In this document: in pieces, positions 14,304 to 22,015 of the stretch
Position numbering within the stretch: position 1 is the first letter of the stretch
Layout: every line of letters starts with the position of its first letter
DNA from: Teretinema sp964641135
Lineage (GTDB): Bacteria; Spirochaetota; Spirochaetia; Treponematales; Treponemataceae
Length of the DNA stretch: 26,080 nucleotides
Direction: 5' to 3'
NCBI GenBank assembly: GCA_964641135.1
Contig: CAZXJV010000037.1
Location: 1-26,080, forward strand
Notes under the pieces: model-generated
What the model was told of the DNA's origin: nothing
Seen by the model: the letters and a program-made list of their open reading frames with translations, nothing else
The model's database searches: none
Made by a program: the position numbers and the translations under genes

Positions 14304-15566
14304 TTAATATGTCCGTTCAGCCAGCGTCATTTTCAGGTTAATCTGCTGGCGGCCGCGTATAATAGTTATCTCTATTTCTTCTCCGGGCTTGCGCGGTTCC
14401 AATGCAGCATAATATTCAGCAAGTGTCTGCACCGGCTGGCCGGCAATTGCGGTAATAATATCACCACCAAGGTAAATGATCTGGCTGTTGCGACTGGATC
14501 CGTACCTGACAGCATCACTGCCGCCGCGAAGTCCAGCCCGTTCCGCGTTGCTGCCACGTCCGACACGGGAAACCAGCAAGCCCCGGGATACCGGTAGTTT
14601 TGCATAGTTTGAAATGGAGGTATTCAGCTGTACCAGTTCGGCGTCGATACTGCCGCGCAGAACCCGGCCGTGTTGAATAATCTCGGATACTACCCGTTTG
14701 GCGGTGTTAACCGGAACGGCAAAACCTATCCCGGCACTTGAACCGGATGTTGAATAGATCATTGTGTTTATACCTATCATTCTGCCGCGGGTATCCAGCA
14801 GGGGACCGCCCGAGTTTCCGGGGTTTATCGCGGTATCGGTTTGTATCATGTCGCGGATAATGATGTTGCGTCCGCTTTGAACCGGACGCCCAAGGGCAGA
14901 AACAATTCCGGTTGTAAGGGTTCGTTCAAGGCCGAAGGGGTTTCCGATCGCCAAAACCTTCTGTCCGACCTTTAATCCGGATGAATCACCGAAGGCTATA
15001 GTACGCAGTTGAACTCCGGACGGGGGATCGAATTTGATAACAGCAATATCGTTTTCCCTGTCTGTTCCAACAACCCGTCCTTCAAACTGGCTGCCGTCCG
15101 CAAGAGATATAAATATTTTTACTGCCTTGTCGATGACATGTGTGTTTGTTACCACATAGCCACGATTATCAATTATTGAACCGGAACCTGAACCGCCTTC
15201 CTGTGGGACAGGTTCCAGAAACCAGTTAACTCCTACGGTTTCTGTTGTGATGTTTACGACTGCTTCGTTAGCCAGTTCATATACGGTTATGTTTTGTATT
15301 TCATCCTGGGTGTACTGGGCTGCATCGGCAATCTCCCATAAGCGGGCAATATTCTGCCAGCTTCCCGTTGTACTTTCGGTACTCGTAGTTATCAGTCCGG
15401 ACACCGGTTCATCGGAGGACGGTATTGATGCCGGCTGTTCTGTCAAAGCCTGTTCAATGGGTTCAGGAATGCTCATGCGGCCGAAAAATACTGCCCCGAC
15501 CAGAGCCAGAACCACAGTAGAAAACAGTATTGCAACTATTTGATGGCGGGAATAACCGGTACGCAT
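14304..15566 (-). CDS. Membrane-anchored HtrA/Deg-type serine protease
   Basis: A 420-residue envelope protease of the DegS/HtrA kind for damaged exported proteins. One N-terminal membrane anchor (about 9-28, QIVAILFSTVVLALVGAVFF) is followed by a low-complexity linker and a trypsin-like domain. The full catalytic triad is visible: TNTHVID (His143), RENDIAVIKF (Asp173) and NPGNSGGPL (Ser252). A single PDZ domain occupies about 315-415 (SRGLLVSRVGRGSNAERAGLRGG). AAGGAGA precedes the ATG. It is upstream of and coupled to uvrB. One PDZ plus an anchor favours a DegS-like topology, but a two-PDZ DegP homologue elsewhere cannot be excluded. Confidence 0.95.
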   Translation of the reverse strand: MRTGYSRHQIVAILFSTVVLALVGAVFFGRMSIPEPIEQALTEQPASIPSSDEPVSGLITTSTESTTGSWQNIARLWEIADAAQYTQDEIQNITVYELANEAVVNITTETVGVNWFLEPVPQEGGSGSGSIIDNRGYVVTNTHVIDKAVKIFISLADGSQFEGRVVGTDRENDIAVIKFDPPSGVQLRTIAFGDSSGLKVGQKVLAIGNPFGLERTLTTGIVSALGRPVQSGRNIIIRDMIQTDTAINPGNSGGPLLDTRGRMIGINTMIYSTSGSSAGIGFAVPVNTAKRVVSEIIQHGRVLRGSIDAELVQLNTSISNYAKLPVSRGLLVSRVGRGSNAERAGLRGGSDAVRYGSSRNSQIIYLGGDIITAIAGQPVQTLAEYYAALEPRKPGEEIEITIIRGRQQINLKMTLAERTY

Positions 15567-15621
15567 AACAATCTCCTTATATATAACAGCTTGAATTTAC
15601 CAAAATGATGCTTCCAGGGCA

Positions 15622-15630
15622 ATTGTAGCA
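15622..15630 (-). promoter_or_regulatory. Extended -10 promoter candidate for the htrA-uvrB unit
   Basis: On the minus strand TGCTACAAT gives an extended -10 (TG-n-TACAAT). The -35 position falls in the U-tract of the pfp terminator and has no good match. A promoter is needed here because a strong terminator lies just upstream. Confidence 0.4.
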
Positions 15631-15641
15631 CGGAAGAAAGA

Positions 15642-15677
15642 TAAAAAAAACGGGAAACTCCAAATCGGAGCTTCCCG
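15642..15677 (-). terminator. Rho-independent terminator of pfp
   Basis: Read on the minus strand, CGGGAAGCTCC and GGAGTTTCCCG form an 11-bp stem with one G-U pair and a short loop, followed by eight T. It is the strongest terminator in the window and separates pfp from the htrA-uvrB pair. Confidence 0.92.
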
Positions 15678-15717
15678 CTTGTGCTGCGTACAGCAAAAAG
15701 TCAGTGTAACCTGCCGC

Positions 15718-17454
15718 TTATTTTTTTCCGGCTTTTTTTTCTTTTTTGGCGGGCTTCGCTGCTGCCTTTGCCGGAGCCTTTGCTTTGGCGTTACTGGCCT
15801 TGCCGCGTTCCAGAAGAAGGGTTGCTGTGGTCTGATTGCATACCTCATCCGGACCGAAGTACTGAATGGCACCGGGGAACAGGTAGCTGGTCTTGACTGA
15901 CCATTCATCGCGTCCCTTTACAAAGGCCTTGAAGGGCTTGCCCTCAAGTTCAACAAGTGCCTTGCGGATAACCGGTTTTTTGGAGCCGTGACGCTGTTCC
16001 ATATTCATCATCATGGTAAGCGGTACACCGCCTGCAACCCAGTCTTTTGCCGGTGCGGTCAGGTTACGTACCGATGAGAGGTATCCGGTCAAGCCGCTGG
16101 CAATCAGGATAAAGGCAGTGAAGCCCAGGGCGTAACAGTAATCGGCGTCGAAGTTCGACGGGAAGGCGCAGCGGCCCTCGTAACCGAAGAAATGGTTATA
16201 GGCGCTGAACTTGCCCTTGTATGTACCTGCTTTTTTCATTGCAGCAAGTTTTGCTTCGACCAGGCTGATAAGCAGTTTTTCTGTTTCGATGCGGGATACC
16301 TGTACGTTTCCGTGAGGATCGCGATCCATCAGGAACTGTTTGGCAATGTCGGCGGGCAGGGTAGCGAACGCGGTGGCGGAAGCCCTGGAAAGATTTTTAT
16401 CGAGCCATGCTGCCTGGGCTTCAAAACCGGAGAGCTTGTTAAACTCATCGGCCTTCAGTGCCATCAGGTCATTAAGCTCGGATATAAGCACCTTCATTTC
16501 CGGAACAAATTCTACCAGACCCTCAGGAATCAAAACCAGACCAAAGTTTTCCCCGTTTGCAGCGCGCCTGGCGATGATGTCTGCAATATAGTCGGTAATG
16601 GCGCGCAGGGTCATTTTTTTTGCTTCAACTTCTTCGGAAACAAGGGCTACGTTCGGCCGGGTCTGTAAAGCGCATTCAAGGGCTATGTGGCTGGCCGAGC
16701 GGCCCATCAGCTTGATGAAATGCCAGTATTTTTTTGCACTGTTTGCGTCGCGGCCGATGTTGCCGATCAGTTCGGAATAGGTTTTACAGGCTGTATCAAA
16801 ACCAAAGCTGGTCTCGATCATATCATTCTTGAGGTCGCCGTCGATTGTTTTGGGGACGCCGATAACCTGTGTCTTCATGCCGCTGGAAACAAACTGTTCG
16901 GCCAAAAGGGCTGCGTTGGTGTTGGAGTCATCTCCGCCGATTACAACAATGGCATCAAGCTTCATTTTTTTTGCGGTGTTCATGCTTGCGGCTATCTGAT
17001 CTGCGCTTTCAATTTTTGTTCGGCCGGATCCGATGATGTCAAAACCGCCGGTATTGCGGTACTCATCCATGAACTTGTCTTTAATCTCTACGTACTGGCC
17101 TTCGATCAGGCCGGATGGTCCGCCCAGGAAACCAAAGAGTTTAGATGCGGGGTTTCCTTTTTTGATACCGTCATACAGACCGGCAATGACATTGTGGCCG
17201 CCGGGTGCCTGGCCGCCTGAAAGGATTACGCCGACGCGCAGTGCCCTTGATGTGTCAGGGTTTTTACCCTTGGCGAAGGTGACGACCGGTTTGCCATAGG
17301 TATTCTTGAACAGGTCCTTCAGCTCCTTCTGGTCGGCGATAGAATTGGTGGGCTTGCCGGATTCCACCGCGATGGTGGACAGTTTGCCGTTCAGAACGGC
17401 AGGCAGCTTTGGCTTGTACTGATAGCGGGCGGTCTGCAGTGCGGAAAGTTTCAT
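15718..17454 (-). CDS. pfp: Diphosphate--fructose-6-phosphate 1-phosphotransferase (PPi-PFK, long form)
   Basis: Interconverts fructose 6-phosphate and fructose 1,6-bisphosphate using pyrophosphate; cytoplasmic glycolysis. SGGQAPGGHNVIAGLYDGI (79-97) opens the catalytic domain. VIGGDDSNTN (171-180) carries the Asp that distinguishes PPi- from ATP-dependent enzymes, and PKTIDGDLKN (201-210) holds the catalytic Asp. A MGRSASH sugar-binding motif and FGYEGRC follow. The 578 residues match the long PfpB type of spirochaetes and plants. The last 26 residues form a Lys/Ala/Pro-rich basic tail (KAPAKAAAKPAKKEKKAGKK) that is not part of the fold. ACAGGAG precedes the ATG. It has its own promoter and terminator. 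Confidence 0.96.
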   Translation of the reverse strand: MKLSALQTARYQYKPKLPAVLNGKLSTIAVESGKPTNSIADQKELKDLFKNTYGKPVVTFAKGKNPDTSRALRVGVILSGGQAPGGHNVIAGLYDGIKKGNPASKLFGFLGGPSGLIEGQYVEIKDKFMDEYRNTGGFDIIGSGRTKIESADQIAASMNTAKKMKLDAIVVIGGDDSNTNAALLAEQFVSSGMKTQVIGVPKTIDGDLKNDMIETSFGFDTACKTYSELIGNIGRDANSAKKYWHFIKLMGRSASHIALECALQTRPNVALVSEEVEAKKMTLRAITDYIADIIARRAANGENFGLVLIPEGLVEFVPEMKVLISELNDLMALKADEFNKLSGFEAQAAWLDKNLSRASATAFATLPADIAKQFLMDRDPHGNVQVSRIETEKLLISLVEAKLAAMKKAGTYKGKFSAYNHFFGYEGRCAFPSNFDADYCYALGFTAFILIASGLTGYLSSVRNLTAPAKDWVAGGVPLTMMMNMEQRHGSKKPVIRKALVELEGKPFKAFVKGRDEWSVKTSYLFPGAIQYFGPDEVCNQTTATLLLERGKASNAKAKAPAKAAAKPAKKEKKAGKK

Positions 17455-17493
17455 ATGTGCTCCTGTGTGTTCGGGTACGTGATATATTGTATT

Positions 17494-17522
17494 ATATTAT
17501 ATAAAAAAATAACGAGTATCAA
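17494..17522 (-). promoter_or_regulatory. Promoter of pfp
   Basis: On the minus strand TTGATA (17517-17522), a 17-bp spacer with a T-tract and TAATAT (17494-17499) lie in a very A/T-rich stretch with alternative TATAAT registers. The leader is about 35 bases with an AGGAG site. Strong, constitutive-looking. Confidence 0.65.
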
Positions 17523-17550
17523 GACAGGGCTGTCTATGCACAAACCTGGT

Positions 17551-18219
17551 TTACCTGAACGGGATACCTCCTTCCATGAAGCTGAAGTATCCTCTTGAAT
17601 GAAAAATAATATGGTCGAGCAAGGGTATTCCGAGAATCTCTCCGGCACCGGCGATGCGTTTTGTTATTGCGATATCCTCTTCGGAAGGTGTCAGCTGTCC
17701 GGACGGATGATTATGGCATACAATAAGACTGGCTGCCCTGTCGCAGATAGGATCTGCATACACCTCGCGGGGATGCACCATTGTCCGGTTCAAAAGTCCG
17801 ATTGTTACAACCCTGACGGCAAGGGTTTCATGGGCACCGTTTAACGACACTGCAAGAAAATGCTCCTGCTTACGGTCTGCATATTGCTGAACAAGAGGAA
17901 TAAGATCGCGGGCAGAACGTATTTGTATGCTTAAACGGCCGAAACGCCTGCGGCCCAGTTCAAAGGCTGCCAGTACAGTGCAGGCCTTGGTTGTACCCAT
18001 GCCGTCAATTCTGCGTAAGCCTTCAAGGGCACGTTCCGGATCATAGTTGTCCAGGCAGACAAGGGCATTTTGCGCAAGCTGCTCAACCGGCAAGGTACGG
18101 CTTCCGGTACGAAGCAGCAGGGCAAGCAGTTCATGGTCTGCAAGATTTGCAGCTCCGTTTTCGCACAGGCGTTCCCTCAAGCGCGGTTTTTCTGCCGGTA
18201 TTTCCAGTCTCTTTTTCAT
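17551..18219 (-). CDS. radC: RadC-family JAB-domain protein
   Basis: A 222-residue protein with an N-terminal helix-hairpin-helix part (LEGLRRIDGMGTTKACTVLAAFELGRR, about 66-92) and a C-terminal JAB1/MPN metalloprotease-like domain. The metal motif CHNHPSGQLTPSEEDI gives His169, His171 and Asp182, with Glu119 upstream. Length is normal. RadC was named for DNA repair, but its biochemical role is unsettled, and a link to DNA processing is an inference. No strong ribosome site is seen before the ATG. It is divergent from the glucosaminidase with 56 bases between. Confidence 0.94.
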   Translation of the reverse strand: MKKRLEIPAEKPRLRERLCENGAANLADHELLALLLRTGSRTLPVEQLAQNALVCLDNYDPERALEGLRRIDGMGTTKACTVLAAFELGRRRFGRLSIQIRSARDLIPLVQQYADRKQEHFLAVSLNGAHETLAVRVVTIGLLNRTMVHPREVYADPICDRAASLIVCHNHPSGQLTPSEEDIAITKRIAGAGEILGIPLLDHIIFHSRGYFSFMEGGIPFR

Positions 18220-18275
18220 GCAGTTCAGGTAGACTCGTTCTTGAGCTGTTGCCTGTAGCAGCCGATGAATACTGT

Positions 18276-18896
18276 ATGAATATCACCAAGACAGCTCTGC
18301 ACATGTGTATACTAACCGCGATATGCGCGGTTCTGACTTCTGTGTCCTGCACAGGAATTTCTGTTTCGGCCCGCTCAACTCCTGTCGGGCGTCCTGTTCC
18401 GCCGGTTCCTTCGTATATAATGGGTACCGGCCATTTTACTGCCTCCGCCCTTGCAACCTTCCTGCTTGCCAACAATCCTGCGGCAGAGTCCGAACGGGTA
18501 CATCGCATCGCCCGTTTTTATATCGAGGAAGCCGCTTTCGAAGGTGTGAACGCTGATGTCGCCTTTATACAGATGTGTCTTGAAACAGGCTTCTTGCGTT
18601 TTGGCGGTCTGGTAACCCCCGAAATGAACAACTTTGCCGGACTTGGCTCAATCGGACCGGGACAGCCGGGTTTGAGCTTTCCTGATGAACGGATCGGTAT
18701 ACGGGCACATATCCAGCATCTGAAGTCCTATGGCTCACCCGAGCCTCTTGCAGGCGAGCTGGTAAATCCTCGCCGTCGTTTTATCGTGCCGTTGGGAAAG
18801 TCGCCGCAGATAGCCGGCCTTGCAGGTACCTGGGCAGCCGATCCGGAGTACGGGGTGAAACTGGATCGCCTGCTCAGACGGCTCTATGGTGTATAA
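18276..18896 (+). CDS. Exported glucosaminidase-domain peptidoglycan hydrolase
   Basis: A 206-residue secreted or envelope-anchored protein. An N-terminal hydrophobic segment (about 8-24) ends in SVSC, a possible relaxed lipobox at Cys25, followed by a Pro-rich linker. The rest is one glucosaminidase (PF01832-type) domain: RIARFYIEEAAFEGVNADVAFIQMCLETGFLRFGG with candidate catalytic Glu89, then MNNFAGLG, FPDERIGIRAHIQHLKSYG and a WAADPEYG end. It should cleave N-acetylglucosaminyl bonds of peptidoglycan. The start at 18276 lacks a clear ribosome site, and a five-codon out-of-frame reading (ATG 18265 to TGA 18279) overlaps it. The alternative in-frame ATG at 18303 would leave a shorter signal. 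It converges on the UMP kinase with a ten-base gap. Confidence 0.85.
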   Translation: MNITKTALHMCILTAICAVLTSVSCTGISVSARSTPVGRPVPPVPSYIMGTGHFTASALATFLLANNPAAESERVHRIARFYIEEAAFEGVNADVAFIQMCLETGFLRFGGLVTPEMNNFAGLGSIGPGQPGLSFPDERIGIRAHIQHLKSYGSPEPLAGELVNPRRRFIVPLGKSPQIAGLAGTWAADPEYGVKLDRLLRRLYGV

Positions 18897-18906
18897 ACTG
18901 CTATCA

Positions 18907-19614
18907 CTATTGTTGTTTTCCGGCCGGCTGTTTTCCGATAACAGTTCCGGTAAACGGCTGCCCATCCAGAAGAGCCTGCAGGTTTGACATGTCGCGGCCT
19001 GCTGCACAGATAACGGTAAGTCCTGTTTTTTGTGCATGCATGCTGGCTACCGGATCAAAGGGTACGTTTTTACCGGGTATCCACTGATCGCCCACAATTG
19101 CCCGGAAATCTTCCCAGCTTATCGAGTCGATCGGGCGGGCCTGGGGGTCTACGCGGGGATCGGCGGTATACACCTTGGCTATATTGGACAGGTTAATTAC
19201 CGTATCAGCAGAGAATCGCTCGGCAAGAAGAACAGCGTCATTATCGGTAGAAAAACCGGGCTTCCAGCCGGCGGCTACCATGATGCGTCCGCTGAATACC
19301 TCTACAGCGGTCGGGTCATATACAACATCACCGGGACACAGGTCTGCAAATACAGCCTTTACCAGCTGGGCATTCAGACGTGTCGCCATGATGCCTACCC
19401 AGTCTGCCTGGTCATCGTTTAAGCCGGGCGATACTTCCCGGGCTGCCTGCTGCCAGGCGCGGGCCGGGCCTCCGCCACCGATAACCAGAATCAGTTTTCG
19501 TGAGGGATCCTGGCTCAGCCAGTTACGGACAAGAGCAGAGAACCCGGAAAGAAAGGATGCATCGGGAACAGAAGGCGCAACAATAGAGCCTCCCAGAGAA
19601 ATAACAGTGACCAT
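18907..19614 (-). CDS. pyrH: UMP kinase, archaeal type
   Basis: Phosphorylates UMP to UDP in pyrimidine nucleotide synthesis. The 235-residue amino-acid-kinase fold starts MVTVISLGGSIVAPSVPDAS, followed by LILVIGGGGPARAW, WVGIMATRLNAQLV, STDNDAVLLAERFSADTVINLSNIAKVYTADPRVDP, NVPFDPVASMHAQ and a GTVIG end. The SLGGSIVxP opening, the GIxxTRLNA segment and the DAVLLAE segment match the archaeal-type subfamily better than E. coli PyrH. The ATG at 19614 is preceded by AAGGAGT, which overlaps the stop of the upstream transglutaminase-like gene; the long in-frame extension to 19776 lies in that gene and is spurious. It is the last gene of the cysS-sigma cluster. Confidence 0.85.
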   Translation of the reverse strand: MVTVISLGGSIVAPSVPDASFLSGFSALVRNWLSQDPSRKLILVIGGGGPARAWQQAAREVSPGLNDDQADWVGIMATRLNAQLVKAVFADLCPGDVVYDPTAVEVFSGRIMVAAGWKPGFSTDNDAVLLAERFSADTVINLSNIAKVYTADPRVDPQARPIDSISWEDFRAIVGDQWIPGKNVPFDPVASMHAQKTGLTVICAAGRDMSNLQALLDGQPFTGTVIGKQPAGKQQ

Positions 19615-19625
19615 GTGAATACTCC

Positions 19626-21305
19626 TTAATATATGCCTGTTACGGCGGGGGTTGTCCAGAACGATGTGTAGCTGCGCAGATTTCCGGCACTTTCTTCCCA
19701 TATCGGCTGCAATGCATAGCTGCGGGGCCGGTACACAACAGTACTGCCCGGTGTAAGCGGGCGCTGATCGTTCCACCCGCGGGACCAGGCGATATGGCGG
19801 TTATCTAGATTTCCGAAATACCAGGTTTTTGCATCATCATCGCGCATCTGAATCGGTAGTCCTGCTCCCAGAGCCGGGTCTACAGGAATCCATCCAAAAT
19901 TTTCAATACTGAATTCCGCCCACCAGTGCGGACGGGTGTTCATCTGGGCATCAACCAGAATTCCGGCTACAGGTACCGCCGGTATGCCTGCTGCCCGGGC
20001 GAGTGCGCAAAACAGTATAGCCCGCTCATAGGCGTCTGCAGTTTTTGTTTCCAGGGCTTCTACCGCACTGCGCATCGGGCTGCCTTCAGCCGGAGCGGAA
20101 AAGTTTTCAACGATATACAAATAGATTGCCCGTGCCCGCAGCCAGGGATTTCGCTCTCTGGGTGCAATAGTTGCCGCTGCTGCGCTGATTGCCGGATTAT
20201 CGGACGGTACAAGGTAATCCGGTGCTGTATAGGTCAAATACAGGGGCGACGAGGTATCTGACCAGGGACGAACCTGCTGTGTGCGTACGTCTGTCAGAAT
20301 GGCATGATTGGTCAAAAGGAAGGAATGGCTTACCCTCTCGTTCCGTCCTGTCCTGAGGTTTTCAAGCTGGTGCAAAATCGCTCCCCGGAAATTTTCCATA
20401 TAAGGCCGGGGAGAGGATGCCGTGATGCGCATATTACGCTGTGCCGGGGTGCTTAAGGGTAATGGAATCCGAAGGTGTAGCATACCGCCATCCCCGCTGG
20501 TGATGCCGGTTATATCAACCTGGGCAGACAAAACATAGGTAGCGGGATGAGTGAACTGTTTGGTTCCCGGCTGGTTATGAATTTGCACAGGGAAGGCATT
20601 GCTGATGCCGCGATCGGTTTGTATTACAATGGAGCCTGATGATGCACCATCCGGTATCCGTATTCGTATTTCGGTGTCGCTCCATAATTCGTAATCAAAG
20701 TCGCGTTCGGAGCACTCTACTGCAAACTGCCCTGTTCCTGTTGCTGCAGGCACAGGTACTCCGCTGTCAAAGGAGCTGACAAATGACACCGTTGATGTAT
20801 TTCTTGAAACCCCGAAATTCTGTCCTGACAGTATCAGTCGTTTACCGATTTCCGGGCGCTGGCTGTCTATTCCGGAAATAAAGGGTAGCCCGGTATCTCC
20901 TGCCTGGCGTATTTCTTTGGGTATATTTACACGGTTGGCAAAGATGCGGGGATTGCTTTTTCCGTAACGGTTATGCACATGAACAAGTCCGTCGACAGTC
21001 TGTTCCGGAAGCTGCACAAGAATTGTTGCATCCGACCATTGCAGATAGGCGGATGAGCTTATTCGGTTTCCGGCTATCTCTATCCAGCCGGGCCCCGGTT
21101 CCTTGCCAAAATGTCGTCCCCGAAGCACAACAATATCACCCGGTTGGGCGATAGCCGGTTCCATGGATTCCAGAACCGGACGCCGGTTGATTACACAGGT
21201 TGTAATACCTACTGCTGTCCATACCAGGGCAAATGCAAGCGGAATAATGGCAAACCGTGCAAGTGATGAACGCTGGAAGAGATTATACAGAATTTTTTGT
21301 ATCAT
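19626..21305 (-). CDS. Membrane-anchored TIG-TIG-transglutaminase-like protein, probably catalytically inactive
   Basis: A 559-residue envelope protein of unknown role. One membrane anchor (about 17-39) is followed by two Ig-like IPT/TIG repeats (about 43-128, with GDIVVLRGRHFG, and 141-242, with GKRLILSGQNFG). A beta-rich linker (about 255-370) and a transglutaminase-like core (about 385-480) come next. In the core, ADAYERAILFCALARAAGIPAVPVAGI aligns with the family's G-D-C...LLRAxGIPAR run but has Ala425 where the nucleophilic Cys belongs. HWWAEF (His460) and GWIPVDP (Asp477) are kept. Its ATG overlaps the anti-sigma stop (ATGA), so it is translationally coupled to the sigma/anti-sigma pair. 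Most of the chain should face the periplasm. Cys433 lies nearby but in the wrong place for the active site. Confidence 0.75.
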   Translation of the reverse strand: MIQKILYNLFQRSSLARFAIIPLAFALVWTAVGITTCVINRRPVLESMEPAIAQPGDIVVLRGRHFGKEPGPGWIEIAGNRISSSAYLQWSDATILVQLPEQTVDGLVHVHNRYGKSNPRIFANRVNIPKEIRQAGDTGLPFISGIDSQRPEIGKRLILSGQNFGVSRNTSTVSFVSSFDSGVPVPAATGTGQFAVECSERDFDYELWSDTEIRIRIPDGASSGSIVIQTDRGISNAFPVQIHNQPGTKQFTHPATYVLSAQVDITGITSGDGGMLHLRIPLPLSTPAQRNMRITASSPRPYMENFRGAILHQLENLRTGRNERVSHSFLLTNHAILTDVRTQQVRPWSDTSSPLYLTYTAPDYLVPSDNPAISAAAATIAPRERNPWLRARAIYLYIVENFSAPAEGSPMRSAVEALETKTADAYERAILFCALARAAGIPAVPVAGILVDAQMNTRPHWWAEFSIENFGWIPVDPALGAGLPIQMRDDDAKTWYFGNLDNRHIAWSRGWNDQRPLTPGSTVVYRPRSYALQPIWEESAGNLRSYTSFWTTPAVTGIY

Positions 21306-22015
21306 CGGATGGGGCTGGTGTCGGCACTCATTGTGGCCAGGGTCGAGATGACACGTTCTCCGCTGTCCAGAAGACCTGCCGGTGATGGCAGCCGGATAAT
21401 GATAATCTCGGGGTCGCTTTGATATGAGGTTTCGGCTGCTGTATAGTTTTCGGCATACTGTTCGGCAAGCTGTACAAGGCGGAACAGGCGAGTTTCAGAA
21501 GTCAGAACATTGTTTGCCGGGCGTATCAGCCGTCCGGTTATGGTCTGATAGGACAGATCGGGACTGTACACCGGTGATGAATAGACCTGGGTTTCCTGTA
21601 ACATCCCCTGACCCAGTGTATTTGATTCTACGCCATACCGTGAACCCGCTGAGGTTCGAACCGCAAAAAAAGAAGGAATAAAAACAGCTACAAACAAGGC
21701 AGCAGCCAGAGCCGGTAAGGGAACCTTGATAGAGGTACCGAGCCAGCGTTTTACTTCGCTCCTGCGTTGAGCAGTGCCGAGTCCGCGCTGCAGTGCGTCC
21801 TGCCGTTTTTCCACAAGAGAAGCAAAGGATGCCTCAAGCCGTTCACCGGTCAGTTCGGGTACCGGCTGACGCAGCACGGAACCGAGTGCGCGCCATTTGT
21901 GCATACGCTGTGCGCATGCAGTGCAGGTTTGCAGGTGTTGTTCCAGGCGCTCGCGCCAGGGAGAAGGAACTTCGCCGTCGCAGAGTGCCGAAAAAAGATT
22001 TTGCTCAGGGCACAT
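21302..22015 (-). CDS. Zinc-finger anti-sigma factor
   Basis: A 237-residue single-span membrane protein that probably holds the adjacent ECF sigma factor inactive. The N-terminus carries a ZAS motif: Cys2 and Cys12, then HLQTCTACAQ with His27, Cys31 and Cys34. A membrane helix lies at about 98-119 (VPLPALAAALFVAVFIPSFFAV), followed by a periplasmic part of about 115 residues with no recognised domain. The start at 22015 is preferred because AAGAGG lies six bases upstream of it, whereas for the ATG at 22021 the same site is adjacent. The gene overlaps the sigma-factor 3' end and its stop overlaps the next start, so all three are translationally coupled. Confidence 0.88.
   Translation of the reverse strand: MCPEQNLFSALCDGEVPSPWRERLEQHLQTCTACAQRMHKWRALGSVLRQPVPELTGERLEASFASLVEKRQDALQRGLGTAQRRSEVKRWLGTSIKVPLPALAAALFVAVFIPSFFAVRTSAGSRYGVESNTLGQGMLQETQVYSSPVYSPDLSYQTITGRLIRPANNVLTSETRLFRLVQLAEQYAENYTAAETSYQSDPEIIIIRLPSPAGLLDSGERVISTLATMSADTSPIR

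Noticed and set aside
15679..17299. Plus-strand open frames across pfp, including Phe/Cys-rich ones
   Set aside because: They are antisense shadows; composition reflects the reverse of the Lys/Ala codons.
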